Part shown: in pieces, positions 17,274 through 22,396 of the stretch | Layout: each line of letters begins with the position of its first letter | Numbering within the stretch: the first letter of the stretch is position 1 | DNA from: SIG480 sp045649265 | Lineage (GTDB): Bacteria > Bacillota > Clostridia > Oscillospirales > JAAYXM01 | Length of the DNA: 22,396 nucleotides | Reading direction: 5' to 3' | Assembly: GCA_045649265.1 (NCBI GenBank) | Contig: JAZRPO010000024.1 | Location: forward strand, 1 to 22,396 | The notes under the pieces: generated by a model | Told to the model about the DNA's origin: nothing | The model's database searches: none | The model's input: only the letters and a program-made list of their open reading frames with translations | Position numbers and translations under genes: made by a program

Positions 17274-17543
17274 ATGTTTGAAAAGATATTTATAGGATAT
17301 TTCATCTGGAATTTAATAGTTATGGCGATATATGGCATAGACAAGCTCCTTGCAAAGACAGGCGCACATCGTATATCAGAAAAAACTCTTTTTTCTCTTG
17401 CAATAATTTTTGGTGCGGTAGGTGCATGGGCAGGGATGAGGATTTTTCATCACAAAACCCGCCAGAAGCACTTTGTCTATACGATCCCAATTCTGGCGCT
17501 TGTGAATCTCTCCGCATTGTTTTTTATTGTACAAGGGTATTGA
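17274..17543 (+). CDS. DUF1294 small membrane protein
   Basis: An 89-residue protein with three hydrophobic segments (about 3-20, 37-56 and 68-88). It carries the DUF1294 signature: YGIDKLLAKTGAHRISEKTL, then GAVGAWAGMRIFHHKTRQKHF. Its function is unknown; in other bacteria the domain is also fused to cold-shock domains. It starts 7 bases after rluD behind AAAGG, so it is the last gene of that operon. Its TGA stop lies inside the -35 box of the next promoter. Confidence 0.85.
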   Translation: MFEKIFIGYFIWNLIVMAIYGIDKLLAKTGAHRISEKTLFSLAIIFGAVGAWAGMRIFHHKTRQKHFVYTIPILALVNLSALFFIVQGY

Positions 17544-17568
17544 CATATAATGACGTACGGTGTATAAT
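17540..17568 (+). promoter_or_regulatory. Consensus sigma-A promoter for the thiT transcript
   Basis: TTGACA (17540-17545), a 17-base spacer and TATAAT (17563-17568) match the housekeeping consensus at all twelve positions. The -35 overlaps the stop codon of the upstream gene. Transcription would start near 17575, just before the TPP riboswitch. Confidence 0.9.
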
Positions 17569-17583
17569 GCAATTACAATTTAA

Positions 17584-17676
17584 TAGGGGAGCTGAGTTTA
17601 GCTCGGCTGAGAGAAGGCGCGTTATGCCTGAAACCCATGAACCTGATGCGGATAATGCCGACGTAGGAAAAGCTTT
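17584..17676 (+). ncRNA. TPP riboswitch (THI element)
   Basis: The conserved thi-box blocks are all present in order: GGGGAGCTGAG, the CTGAGAG pyrimidine-sensing loop (17607-17613), ACCC (17633-17636), TGAACCTGATGCGGATAATGCC (in two adjoining pieces from 17639 to 17659) and GTAGGAA (17663-17669) closing P1. It lies between a consensus promoter and a terminator ahead of thiT, so it is a transcription-OFF switch: TPP binding should favour the terminator and shut thiamine uptake. Confidence 0.93.
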
Positions 17677-17694
17677 TCAATTTTTGTTTTACGT

Positions 17695-17731
17695 AAAACA
17701 CGTTTTGCATACTCCGCAGAACGTGTTTTTT
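17695..17731 (+). terminator. Riboswitch-controlled intrinsic terminator before thiT
   Basis: AAAACACGTTTTGC pairs with GCAGAACGTGTTTT over 14 positions (one G-U), loop ATACTCC, ending in six T. Its 5' arm is shared with a perfect 16-base palindrome, TGTTTTACGTAAAACA (17685-17700), which could fold instead and act as part of the antiterminator. Confidence 0.75.
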
Positions 17732-17765
17732 AAATTGTATAAACAGTTAATGGGAGTAGAATTAT

Positions 17766-18341
17766 ATGAAAAGTAATGAAAAAACAAAAAAGATAACTCT
17801 TTCGGCGGTTATGATAGCGCTTGCTACCGTATTGTCGCTCATTCCGTTGTATCAGGCACCGTATGGGGGTACGGTAACTCTCGGCAGCATGGTTCCGCTC
17901 GTTCTTATCGGTATGTATGTCAAGGATGTGCGTTGGAGTACGCTTGCGTGCTTTGCATACTCGCTTATTCAGATGATGATAGGCTTTTCAGCCCCGCCGA
18001 CGGGCACACTTCTCTATTTCCTTGAAGTTGTGCTTCTTGACTACATAATCGCTTTCACGGTAATCGCAATCGCAACCCCCATTTCAAATCTATTTAAGAA
18101 TAAGCTTGCAGGTCTTGCGGTAGGCTCAATCTGTGCTATGATAGGCCGCTTTATCTGTCACTTAATAAGCGGAATTCTCATCTGGGGAGTATATGCGCCC
18201 GAGGGTCAGCCCGTATGGCTTTATTCGCTCCTCTACAACGGCGGATATATGCTGCCTGAGCTCTTGATTACGACCATTGTTTCGTGCATGATATATGGAG
18301 TCCTGTCGCGCCAAAAAGAGAAAAAAGATATTACTGTATAG
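17766..18341 (+). CDS. thiT: ECF thiamine transporter, substrate-binding S component
   Basis: Membrane protein that binds thiamine and, with the shared EcfA/A'/T energy module (not in this window), imports it. The 191-residue protein has six predicted helices. A conserved start region (LSAVMIALATVLSLIPLYQAPYGGTVTLGSMVPLVLIG) and the C-terminal GVYAPEGQPVWLYSLLYNGGYMLPE stretch carry the Trp/Tyr/Glu/Asn residues that contact thiamine in ThiT, as I recall the family. The TPP riboswitch directly upstream supports thiamine as the substrate rather than another vitamin. The ATG follows GGGAG at 9 bases. Single-gene transcript ending at the terminator beginning at 18355. Confidence 0.93.
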   Translation: MKSNEKTKKITLSAVMIALATVLSLIPLYQAPYGGTVTLGSMVPLVLIGMYVKDVRWSTLACFAYSLIQMMIGFSAPPTGTLLYFLEVVLLDYIIAFTVIAIATPISNLFKNKLAGLAVGSICAMIGRFICHLISGILIWGVYAPEGQPVWLYSLLYNGGYMLPELLITTIVSCMIYGVLSRQKEKKDITV

Positions 18342-18354
18342 TAAAAAACAAACA

Positions 18355-18397
18355 CCCGGCGGAAGTGATTTAAACTCGATTCCGCCGGGATTTTATT
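18355..18397. terminator. Bidirectional intrinsic terminator between thiT and sigG
   Basis: CCCGGCGGAA (18355-18364) and TTCCGCCGGG (18380-18389) form a perfect GC-rich 10-base stem with a 15-base loop. The plus side is followed by ATTTTATT; read on the minus strand the hairpin is followed by TGTTTGTTTTTT. It therefore serves both convergent units. Confidence 0.9.
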
Positions 18398-18465
18398 CAT
18401 AAAGGTTTATAACGCACTTTTTCTCTTTAATTGCATATTCACACGCAATTTTGTGCCGCTTTTTC

Positions 18466-19242
18466 TTACAACTCCTGTTTTATTCTGTCGATTGCGCCCT
18501 TTTCAAGCCTCGAAACCTGGGCCTGGCTTATGCCGATTTCGTTTGCGACCTCAGTCTGAGTTTTGCCGTCAAAAAAACGAAGAGAGAGAATGTGCCGTTC
18601 TCGCTCGTTCAGCCTCGAAATCGCCTCTTTTAGGGCGATTCGTTCTAACCAGTTGTCGTCTGTATTCTTGGTGTCGCCGACCTGGTCCATAACGCAGATT
18701 GTATCACCGCCGGAGTCAGAATAGACAGGCTCATAGAGAGAAACGGGGTCCATAATTCCGTCAAGCGCGAAAACGATTTCCTCCGGCTTCATTTCCATAA
18801 CCTTTGCAATTTCTTCAATGCTCGGTTCACGCTGGTTTTCGTTAATGAGCTTTTCCTTGACCTGCAGAGCGCGGTATGCCGTGTCGCGCATAGAGCGGGA
18901 AACTCGGATTGCGCTGTTGTCGCGAAGGTAGCGGCGGATTTCTCCGATAACCATTGGAACTGCATAGGTGGAGAGTCGAAGCCCGAGAGTGATGTCAAAG
19001 TTGTCAATTGCCTTTATAAGCCCTACGCATCCGACCTGGAAAAGGTCATCCACAGATTCTCCTCGCCCTGCAAAGCGCTGAATTACGCTGAGAACAAGCC
19101 TTAAATTTCCAGATATAAGCTCGTCCCTTGCTGAGATTTCGCCGTTTTTGTAGCGGTGGAGAAGGTCATTTGTTTCTTCTCCTGTTAGAACTTTGAGCTT
19201 TGCGGTGTTCACACCGCAAATTTCAACTTTTCCATTTATCAA
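18466..19242 (-). CDS. sigG: RNA polymerase sporulation sigma factor, sigma-G
   Basis: Directs late forespore transcription after engulfment. From the TTG at 19242 it is 258 residues. The N-terminus INGKVEICGVNTAKLKVL matches the diagnostic sigma-G KVEICGVDTSKL. Region 2 carries NLRLVLSVIQRF, DDLFQVGCVGLIKAIDNFD and LSTYAVPMVIGEIRRYLRDN; region 3 carries RDTAYRALQVKEKL and FALDGIMDPVSLYEPVY; the region 4 helix-turn-helix is TQTEVANEIGISQAQVSRLEK. TTG is chosen because GGGAGGG lies 7 bases upstream and alignment starts there; an ATG 12 codons earlier would put that SD inside the gene. Third gene after spoIIGA and sigE; the expected sigma-F promoter was not recognised. Confidence 0.95.
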   Translation of the reverse strand: MINGKVEICGVNTAKLKVLTGEETNDLLHRYKNGEISARDELISGNLRLVLSVIQRFAGRGESVDDLFQVGCVGLIKAIDNFDITLGLRLSTYAVPMVIGEIRRYLRDNSAIRVSRSMRDTAYRALQVKEKLINENQREPSIEEIAKVMEMKPEEIVFALDGIMDPVSLYEPVYSDSGGDTICVMDQVGDTKNTDDNWLERIALKEAISRLNERERHILSLRFFDGKTQTEVANEIGISQAQVSRLEKGAIDRIKQEL

Positions 19243-19250
19243 ATATAAAC

Positions 19251-19293
19251 CCTCCCAAAGCACATGACTCATTATCATTATTGCCTTGGGAGG
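19251..19293 (-). promoter_or_regulatory. Hairpin sequestering the sigG ribosome binding site
   Basis: In the minus-strand transcript CCTCCCAA (19293-19286) pairs perfectly with TTGGGAGG (19258-19251), which is the sigG SD, across a 27-base loop. Read on the plus strand the same structure ends in TTTTTTT and could act as a terminator for antisense transcripts. With the TTG start it predicts low translation of sigG. Confidence 0.55.
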
Positions 19294-19320
19294 TTTTTTT
19301 AATTCAGCTAAATATTGGCA

Positions 19321-20028
19321 TCACAAAAAACGGAGAATTTCGCTCTTCAGCCTCGAAAGAATCCTTTTTTCGAGGCGCGAAATATATGATTGAGATATGC
19401 CGAGAAGGTCAGCAACCTCTTTTTGCGTGCATTCTCTTTCTCCGCCTATTCCGAAACGCATCTTTACTATAAGCTGCTCTTTTTCGGGAAGAGATGCGAG
19501 CGCAGCAAGGAGAAGCTCACGGTCAGTTTCATCCTCAATCGGGCGCATAACACTGTCGGCCTCCGTACCGAGAATATCCGAAAGCAAAAGTTCGTTTCCG
19601 TCCCAATCGGTGTTGAGCGGCTCATCAAAGGAAATTTCAGTTTTTTGCGATGAGGTCTTCCTGAGATACATCAGTATCTCGTTTTCAATGCACCTAGAGG
19701 CATATGTGGCGAGCTTTATTTTCTTTTCAGGCTTGTATGTATTGATTGATTTTATAAGTCCTATGGTTCCGATTGATATGAGGTCCTCAATCCCGACACC
19801 TGTGTTTTCAAAGCGCCGTGCGATATAAACCACAAGACGAAGGTTGTGCTCAGTGAGCGTTTTTCGAACATTGTCAGAATCAACATCAAGACGCGACATA
19901 AGATACTCCTCCTCTTCATTTGAGAGCGGAGGAGGGAGAGTGTCGCTCCCGCAGATATACATAACAGCTGCGGGAGATAGTATTCCAAGCTTTGAAAGGA
20001 ATTTCAGAAATGATAATTTCAGCTTCAT
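19321..20028 (-). CDS. sigE: RNA polymerase sporulation sigma factor, pro-sigma-E
   Basis: Mother-cell sigma factor made as an inactive membrane-associated precursor and activated by SpoIIGA. It is 235 residues. The first 24 or so residues (MKLKLSFLKFLSKLGILSPA then AVMY) are the amphipathic pro-sequence, followed by the mature start region ICGSDTLPPPLS, which corresponds to the B. subtilis processing region (YYIGGSEALPPPLS). Region 2 is near-identical to other sigma-E proteins (NLRLVVYIARRFENTGVGIEDLISIGTIGLIKS, KIKLATYASRCIENEILMYLR), and the region 4 helix-turn-helix is TQKEVADLLGISQSYISRLEKR. AAGGAGAAG precedes the ATG. It lies 15 bases after spoIIGA, so protease and substrate are co-expressed. 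Confidence 0.97.
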   Translation of the reverse strand: MKLKLSFLKFLSKLGILSPAAVMYICGSDTLPPPLSNEEEEYLMSRLDVDSDNVRKTLTEHNLRLVVYIARRFENTGVGIEDLISIGTIGLIKSINTYKPEKKIKLATYASRCIENEILMYLRKTSSQKTEISFDEPLNTDWDGNELLLSDILGTEADSVMRPIEDETDRELLLAALASLPEKEQLIVKMRFGIGGERECTQKEVADLLGISQSYISRLEKRILSRLKSEILRFL

Positions 20029-20043
20029 ATATCTTCTCCTTCT

Positions 20044-20889
20044 TTATATGAGTGCGACATACCCGCTGCCGTCTGAAACGGGTACTTCTGATATGGCACA
20101 GAGCGCATTTTTTTCAAGCTTACCGTCAATATATACAGCTTCGGGGCGATATGCAAGAAGCAGGGAGAATGGTATGCCGACAGTCTTATAAGGCACAAGC
20201 CGGAAGGATGGAAATTCCGGCAGCTTATCAAGTGCAAGGGAAAATGGAGAGCCTCTGTTTTCGTTGAGTATTTGTGCGGAATTTTCAGGAAGAATGCTTT
20301 TTAAGGAATCAAAGTCAGAAATCAGAACACGTGCATTTGTTTGAGGGTCAAGAAGCGAGTTGCCCGTGTCGAGCAGGGTTGGCAAAGTTGTGGTTTTGTC
20401 GAGGTTTTTTATGGTAACCGTGCATAACGTTTTTGAAGCCGAGCCGCCTCTTCGCATAAAGATTATGCGAAGAAGAAGAAACGAAGAAACTGCCGAAATA
20501 AAAAGAGCGGGAAGCGAAAGATGTATGTAATAAATTCCACCACCAAGCTCTAAAAACGCACTTGGCGCAATAAACGAGATGAGAAAGCTCACTCCCGCAA
20601 GGACAAGTGATGCGGCGAGGAAGGTAAGGTATCCTTTGAAAAAACGGGAAAAACCGAAAGCTGCAACAATCATTAAACCTGAAAAAAACAACTTGAAAAA
20701 GGCGGACATAAAAAACGAAAAAATGGGGATATACGCAAAAACTGCATATAAAGCACCGAGAAAAGCAGAAAGAAGCAGTCGGATTCTTGAAAAGGGCAGA
20801 GAAACAATATTTGAAGTCGCGAATAACAGGAGATAATTAATAATAAAATTGATTAAAAAAAGAACGTCGGCATAAATCGTTTTTTCCAC
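20044..20889 (-). CDS. spoIIGA: Sigma-E processing aspartic peptidase SpoIIGA
   Basis: Septum-located protease that removes the pro-sequence of sigma-E in response to the forespore signal SpoIIR. The 281-residue protein has about five N-terminal membrane helices (residues about 8-143) and a cytoplasmic C-terminal retropepsin-like domain with the catalytic aspartate in LPTLLDTGNSLLDP (D174). The end ISEVPVSDGSGYVALI is less conserved. The start is GTG at 20889 (MEKTIYADVLFLINFI, the usual family beginning); its SD is distant (GGGAG, 12 bases). A possible promoter (TAGACA, 19 bases, TATAAA) lies upstream on the minus strand; no clear 0A box (TGTCGAA) was found. Confidence 0.93.
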   Translation of the reverse strand: MEKTIYADVLFLINFIINYLLLFATSNIVSLPFSRIRLLLSAFLGALYAVFAYIPIFSFFMSAFFKLFFSGLMIVAAFGFSRFFKGYLTFLAASLVLAGVSFLISFIAPSAFLELGGGIYYIHLSLPALFISAVSSFLLLRIIFMRRGGSASKTLCTVTIKNLDKTTTLPTLLDTGNSLLDPQTNARVLISDFDSLKSILPENSAQILNENRGSPFSLALDKLPEFPSFRLVPYKTVGIPFSLLLAYRPEAVYIDGKLEKNALCAISEVPVSDGSGYVALI

Positions 20890-20955
20890 AAGTCAGGTCA
20901 ACTCCCGAAGATGAAGTTCAGTGATAATAATTTTATATGATTGAGGGTGTAAAAA

Positions 20956-21417
20956 ATGTCTAAACTGAAAGAACGAAAAAATTTTGTTTTGATTGCTGTG
21001 GTAGCTTTTTTGCTTCTTCTTATCGGAGTGGGTATAATCCTTAGCAGAAGCGACTCCGAGCCTTTTGCGGAAGAGATTTCAGGTGAGGTTCCGCTTTCTT
21101 TGCCGTTTTCAGAGCTTGAAATAAAACCCGGAGATGGAGAGGCAATCTTTTTTTCGGCAGAAATGCAGGCGGAAAAACTTCTGGAATTTGCAAAGCAAAA
21201 CGGAGTGAATCTGCCAAGCTTTCTTACTTCATTTTCAGAAACGGTTTCGCTTTCATTTATGTGTAAAATAAGGGTGAATTACAGGGAAAAATATGCAAAA
21301 CTGAAGCTTCTGGAATGTGAGATAAACGGATTTGCCATTCCGCAAAAACTTTTGTCGGATATGGGGACAATTAACTTTGATTTGGAACACTCTTTGGTCT
21401 ATAGAGGAGAGATATAA
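20956..21417 (+). CDS. Membrane-anchored protein of unknown function
   Basis: I do not recognise this 153-residue protein. Residues 1-10 are basic (MSKLKERKN), residues about 10-30 form one membrane helix (FVLIAVVAFLLLLIGVGIIL), and the rest should lie outside the cell: an acidic stretch, then mixed alpha/beta sequence with a single cysteine pair region (FMCKIRVNYREKY, LLECEING) that could form a disulfide. No lipobox is present, so it is membrane-anchored rather than a lipoprotein. GAGGGTG lies 6 bases before the ATG. It is divergent from spoIIGA with 66 bases between, so a link to sporulation is possible by position only. Transcription ends at the hairpin at 21511. Confidence 0.7.
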   Translation: MSKLKERKNFVLIAVVAFLLLLIGVGIILSRSDSEPFAEEISGEVPLSLPFSELEIKPGDGEAIFFSAEMQAEKLLEFAKQNGVNLPSFLTSFSETVSLSFMCKIRVNYREKYAKLKLLECEINGFAIPQKLLSDMGTINFDLEHSLVYRGEI

Positions 21418-21510
21418 TTCTTTCGGGAGTCTGATAAACTATTATTCAAAGTTGTAAGATAAGAAAAAATACCCCCGCTAAGACAAGATTTCTTAAGGAC
21501 AATGATTTTT

Positions 21511-21549
21511 AAAGGCAGAAACGAATTAATTTCGTTTCTGCCTTTTTTG
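21511..21549 (+). terminator. Strong intrinsic terminator
   Basis: AAAGGCAGAAACGAA and TTCGTTTCTGCCTTT form a perfect 15-base stem around TTAAT, followed by TTT. It ends the 20956 gene, 94 bases after its stop. On the opposite strand the stem is followed by an A-rich stretch, so it works mainly rightwards. The 21550-21725 stretch beyond it is AT-rich and I see nothing in it. Confidence 0.85.
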
Positions 21550-21725
21550 TAAGAAAAATTCATTGTTGCTAAAAAACTTTTCAGTTAAGAACTTGATCTG
21601 TTCAGTGTTGTAGGCATGTCGTCAGTTCTGCTTCTTTATTTGTTGCAACGTTTAGTCTATATGCTTATTCTTCTGTTTTGTTTCCTGAATATAGACGGAA
21701 ATTTACATTGGGGGGGATCTTGTTT

Positions 21726-22031
21726 TTACAAGTGTTCCACACTAGTTGTTTTTTCTGTAAAAATAGGGTAAAGTATCAAAATTGCCAAGGAAATAGCTGC
21801 AATAAGTACAAGTCCAGCTCCTTGTTCTATCATTATACCAAAGTTGGCATATATAATCCCTTGGAGTTGATAATACGCCTCGGCAATGCTGTTTCCTCCA
21901 ACAGACGTAATATTTGCCATTTCATTTCCATATTCAAATATATTTCGCCCTACATTTGCTATGGCTTGATAAACACCAAACAGAGGAAAAAATAAGAATG
22001 TAGCTGCAAGAATCCGTGTTATTTTTTTCAT
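21726..22031 (-). CDS. Small membrane protein of unknown function
   Basis: An unrecognised 101-residue protein. It has an N-terminal hydrophobic segment (MKKITRILAATFLFFPLFGVYQAIA) that could be a signal peptide or membrane helix, a central polar part (NVGRNIFEYGNEMANITSVGGNSIAEAYYQLQGI), a second helix at about residues 72-91 (GLVLIAAISLAILILYPIF) and a short polar tail. The start is supported by AAGGAG 7 bases upstream of ATG 22031. Surrounding sequence is clearly AT-richer than the rest of the window, suggesting acquisition. It is preceded by a long attenuator-like leader, unusual for so small a gene. It could be a real membrane protein, part of a peptide-secretion or immunity pair, or what remains next to a lost gene. 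Confidence 0.6.
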   Translation of the reverse strand: MKKITRILAATFLFFPLFGVYQAIANVGRNIFEYGNEMANITSVGGNSIAEAYYQLQGIIYANFGIMIEQGAGLVLIAAISLAILILYPIFTEKTTSVEHL

Positions 22032-22050
22032 AATAATTCTCCTTATAAAT

Positions 22051-22077
22051 AAAAAATGCGCCTACCGAAGCAGACGC
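22051..22077 (-). terminator. Attenuator terminator with UUCG tetraloop
   Basis: Read on the minus strand GCGTCTGC pairs with GTAGGCGC (two G-U pairs) around a TTCG tetraloop closed by C-G, followed directly by ATTTTTTATT. It lies 20 bases before the start of the 101-residue gene and just before its SD, so it can stop transcription from the promoter at 22264-22292 before the gene is reached. Its 5' arm (GTCTGC, 22075-22070) can instead pair with GCAGAC at 22159-22154 in the leader. Confidence 0.75.
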
Positions 22078-22101
22078 AAAAAAACGCAAACCCCGATAGT
22101 C

Positions 22102-22257
22102 GCCAAACTAACATAAATAGACATAGGAATATTATCCAACACTACTCATTGGAGTCTGCATTTTTAACAAAACCCTGAGAATAGTGTTAGCAAAAAAGAG
22201 TATAATATCCCCTTACATAAAAAACACTCCTATCTCTACTTATTTAGTTAGTTTGGC
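22102..22257 (-). ncRNA. Structured leader RNA: long imperfect hairpin with AUG-UAA start-stop uORF
   Basis: The ends GCCAAACTAAC (22102-22112) and GTTAGTTTGGC (22247-22257) are perfect 11-base inverted repeats that extend inward through TAAATA, ATAGGA, GGA-TATTAT and AACACTA blocks, so the whole 156 nt folds back on itself. Transcription is predicted to start at its outer end. Read on the minus strand, AGGAG (22231-22227) sits 8 bases before ATGTAA (22218-22213), a start codon followed at once by a stop. That SD is buried in the hairpin stem. This is the arrangement of a ribosome-sensing attenuator; the inverted repeat alone could also be called a MITE, but no target duplication is seen. Confidence 0.55.
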
Positions 22258-22263
22258 ATATTT

Positions 22264-22292
22264 ATTATAACTTACTTGATTTTATTTATCAA
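22264..22292 (-). promoter_or_regulatory. Near-consensus promoter of the attenuator leader
   Basis: On the minus strand TTGATA (22292-22287), a 17-base spacer and TATAAT (22269-22264) match the housekeeping consensus with one mismatch. The start site falls near 22257, exactly at the outer edge of the structured leader, which supports reading that element as an RNA. Confidence 0.8.
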
Positions 22293-22330
22293 TATATTTC
22301 TGCAAATTTATCCACTACTGTAACAAGCAG

Positions 22331-22351
22331 GGAAGATGTGTACCATCTTCC
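22331..22351. repeat. Small inverted repeat near right edge
   Basis: GGAAGATG and CATCTTCC (8 bases, loop TGTAC) form a hairpin followed on the plus strand by AAATAAAATTT. It may be a weak terminator for a gene outside the window; there is no proper T-tract. Apart from this I see no gene between 22293 and the window end. Confidence 0.3.
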
Positions 22352-22396
22352 AAATAAAATTTAGGCTATCCTAAGACCTTATCAGAAAAGCCTGAA

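Noticed and set aside
20890..20955. Spo0A boxes in front of spoIIGA
   Set aside because: No TGTCGAA or close copy was found between the divergent genes, so Spo0A control is expected from biology but not shown here.
21678..21995. 105-codon plus-strand frame opposite the small membrane protein
   Set aside because: No ribosome site, odd composition, and it lies antisense to the 101-residue gene, which has an AAGGAG site and its own promoter.
22102..22257. Calling the inverted repeat a MITE or insertion-sequence remnant
   Set aside because: No target-site duplication is visible and the promoter start coincides with its end; kept as a structured leader, with the MITE option noted.
1..22396. tRNA or rRNA genes, CRISPR arrays, integrase or transposase genes
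   Set aside because: None was seen on either strand; no repeat-spacer pattern, cloverleaf or recombinase motif could be supported.

Overview
The window comes from an endospore-forming member of the Clostridia (Bacillota). The evidence is the sporulation block spoIIGA-sigE-sigG, AGGAGG-type ribosome binding sites, a miaB-mutS-mutL-miaA-hfq order familiar from clostridial genomes, a clostridial-type IleS and an ECF-type thiamine transporter. Nothing in the sequence allows a genus or species name.

Layout. (1) 1-1236, minus strand: the N-terminal 412 residues of a polymorphic toxin that runs off the left edge, with a hydrophobic pre-toxin segment and the start of an Ntox50-like toxin domain. Its leader can fold in two mutually exclusive ways, one of which hides the ribosome binding site. 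(2) 1237-1589: a divergent control region with helically phased TTTGACA boxes. (3) 1590-9596, plus strand: coaW, miaB, mutS, mutL, miaA, hfq, for CoA synthesis, tRNA A37 modification, mismatch repair and RNA chaperoning. (4) 9624-13103: an HlyD-like membrane adaptor, a YggS-type PLP protein, sepF, a YggT protein and divIVA, i.e. the division/envelope cluster that usually follows ftsZ, although ftsZ is not in the window. (5) 13123-17543: ileS, lspA, rluD and a small DUF1294 membrane protein. (6) 17540-18341: a consensus promoter, a TPP riboswitch with its own terminator, and thiT. (7) 18466-20889, minus strand: spoIIGA, sigE and sigG, convergent with thiT across a bidirectional terminator. (8) 20956-21417: an unrecognised membrane-anchored protein transcribed divergently from spoIIGA. 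(9) 21550-22396: a visibly AT-richer stretch with a minus-strand 101-residue membrane protein behind an elaborate attenuation leader.

How they work together. Regions 3 to 5 are compact housekeeping operons with gaps of 0 to about 40 bases. MiaA makes the isopentenyl-A37 that MiaB methylthiolates, and MutS and MutL act as one repair system. SepF anchors FtsZ and DivIVA marks curved membrane. SpoIIGA is the membrane protease that activates pro-sigma-E in the mother cell, and sigma-G later runs the forespore.

The most interesting parts are regulatory RNA, not proteins. They are (a) the AUG-UAA start-stop uORF, long-hairpin and terminator leader at 22051-22292, built like an antibiotic-responsive ribosome attenuator but placed before an unrelated small membrane protein; (b) the three-armed SD switch before the toxin; and (c) an SD-sequestering hairpin plus TTG start on sigG. 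All folds were found by eye; no folding program or database search was run.
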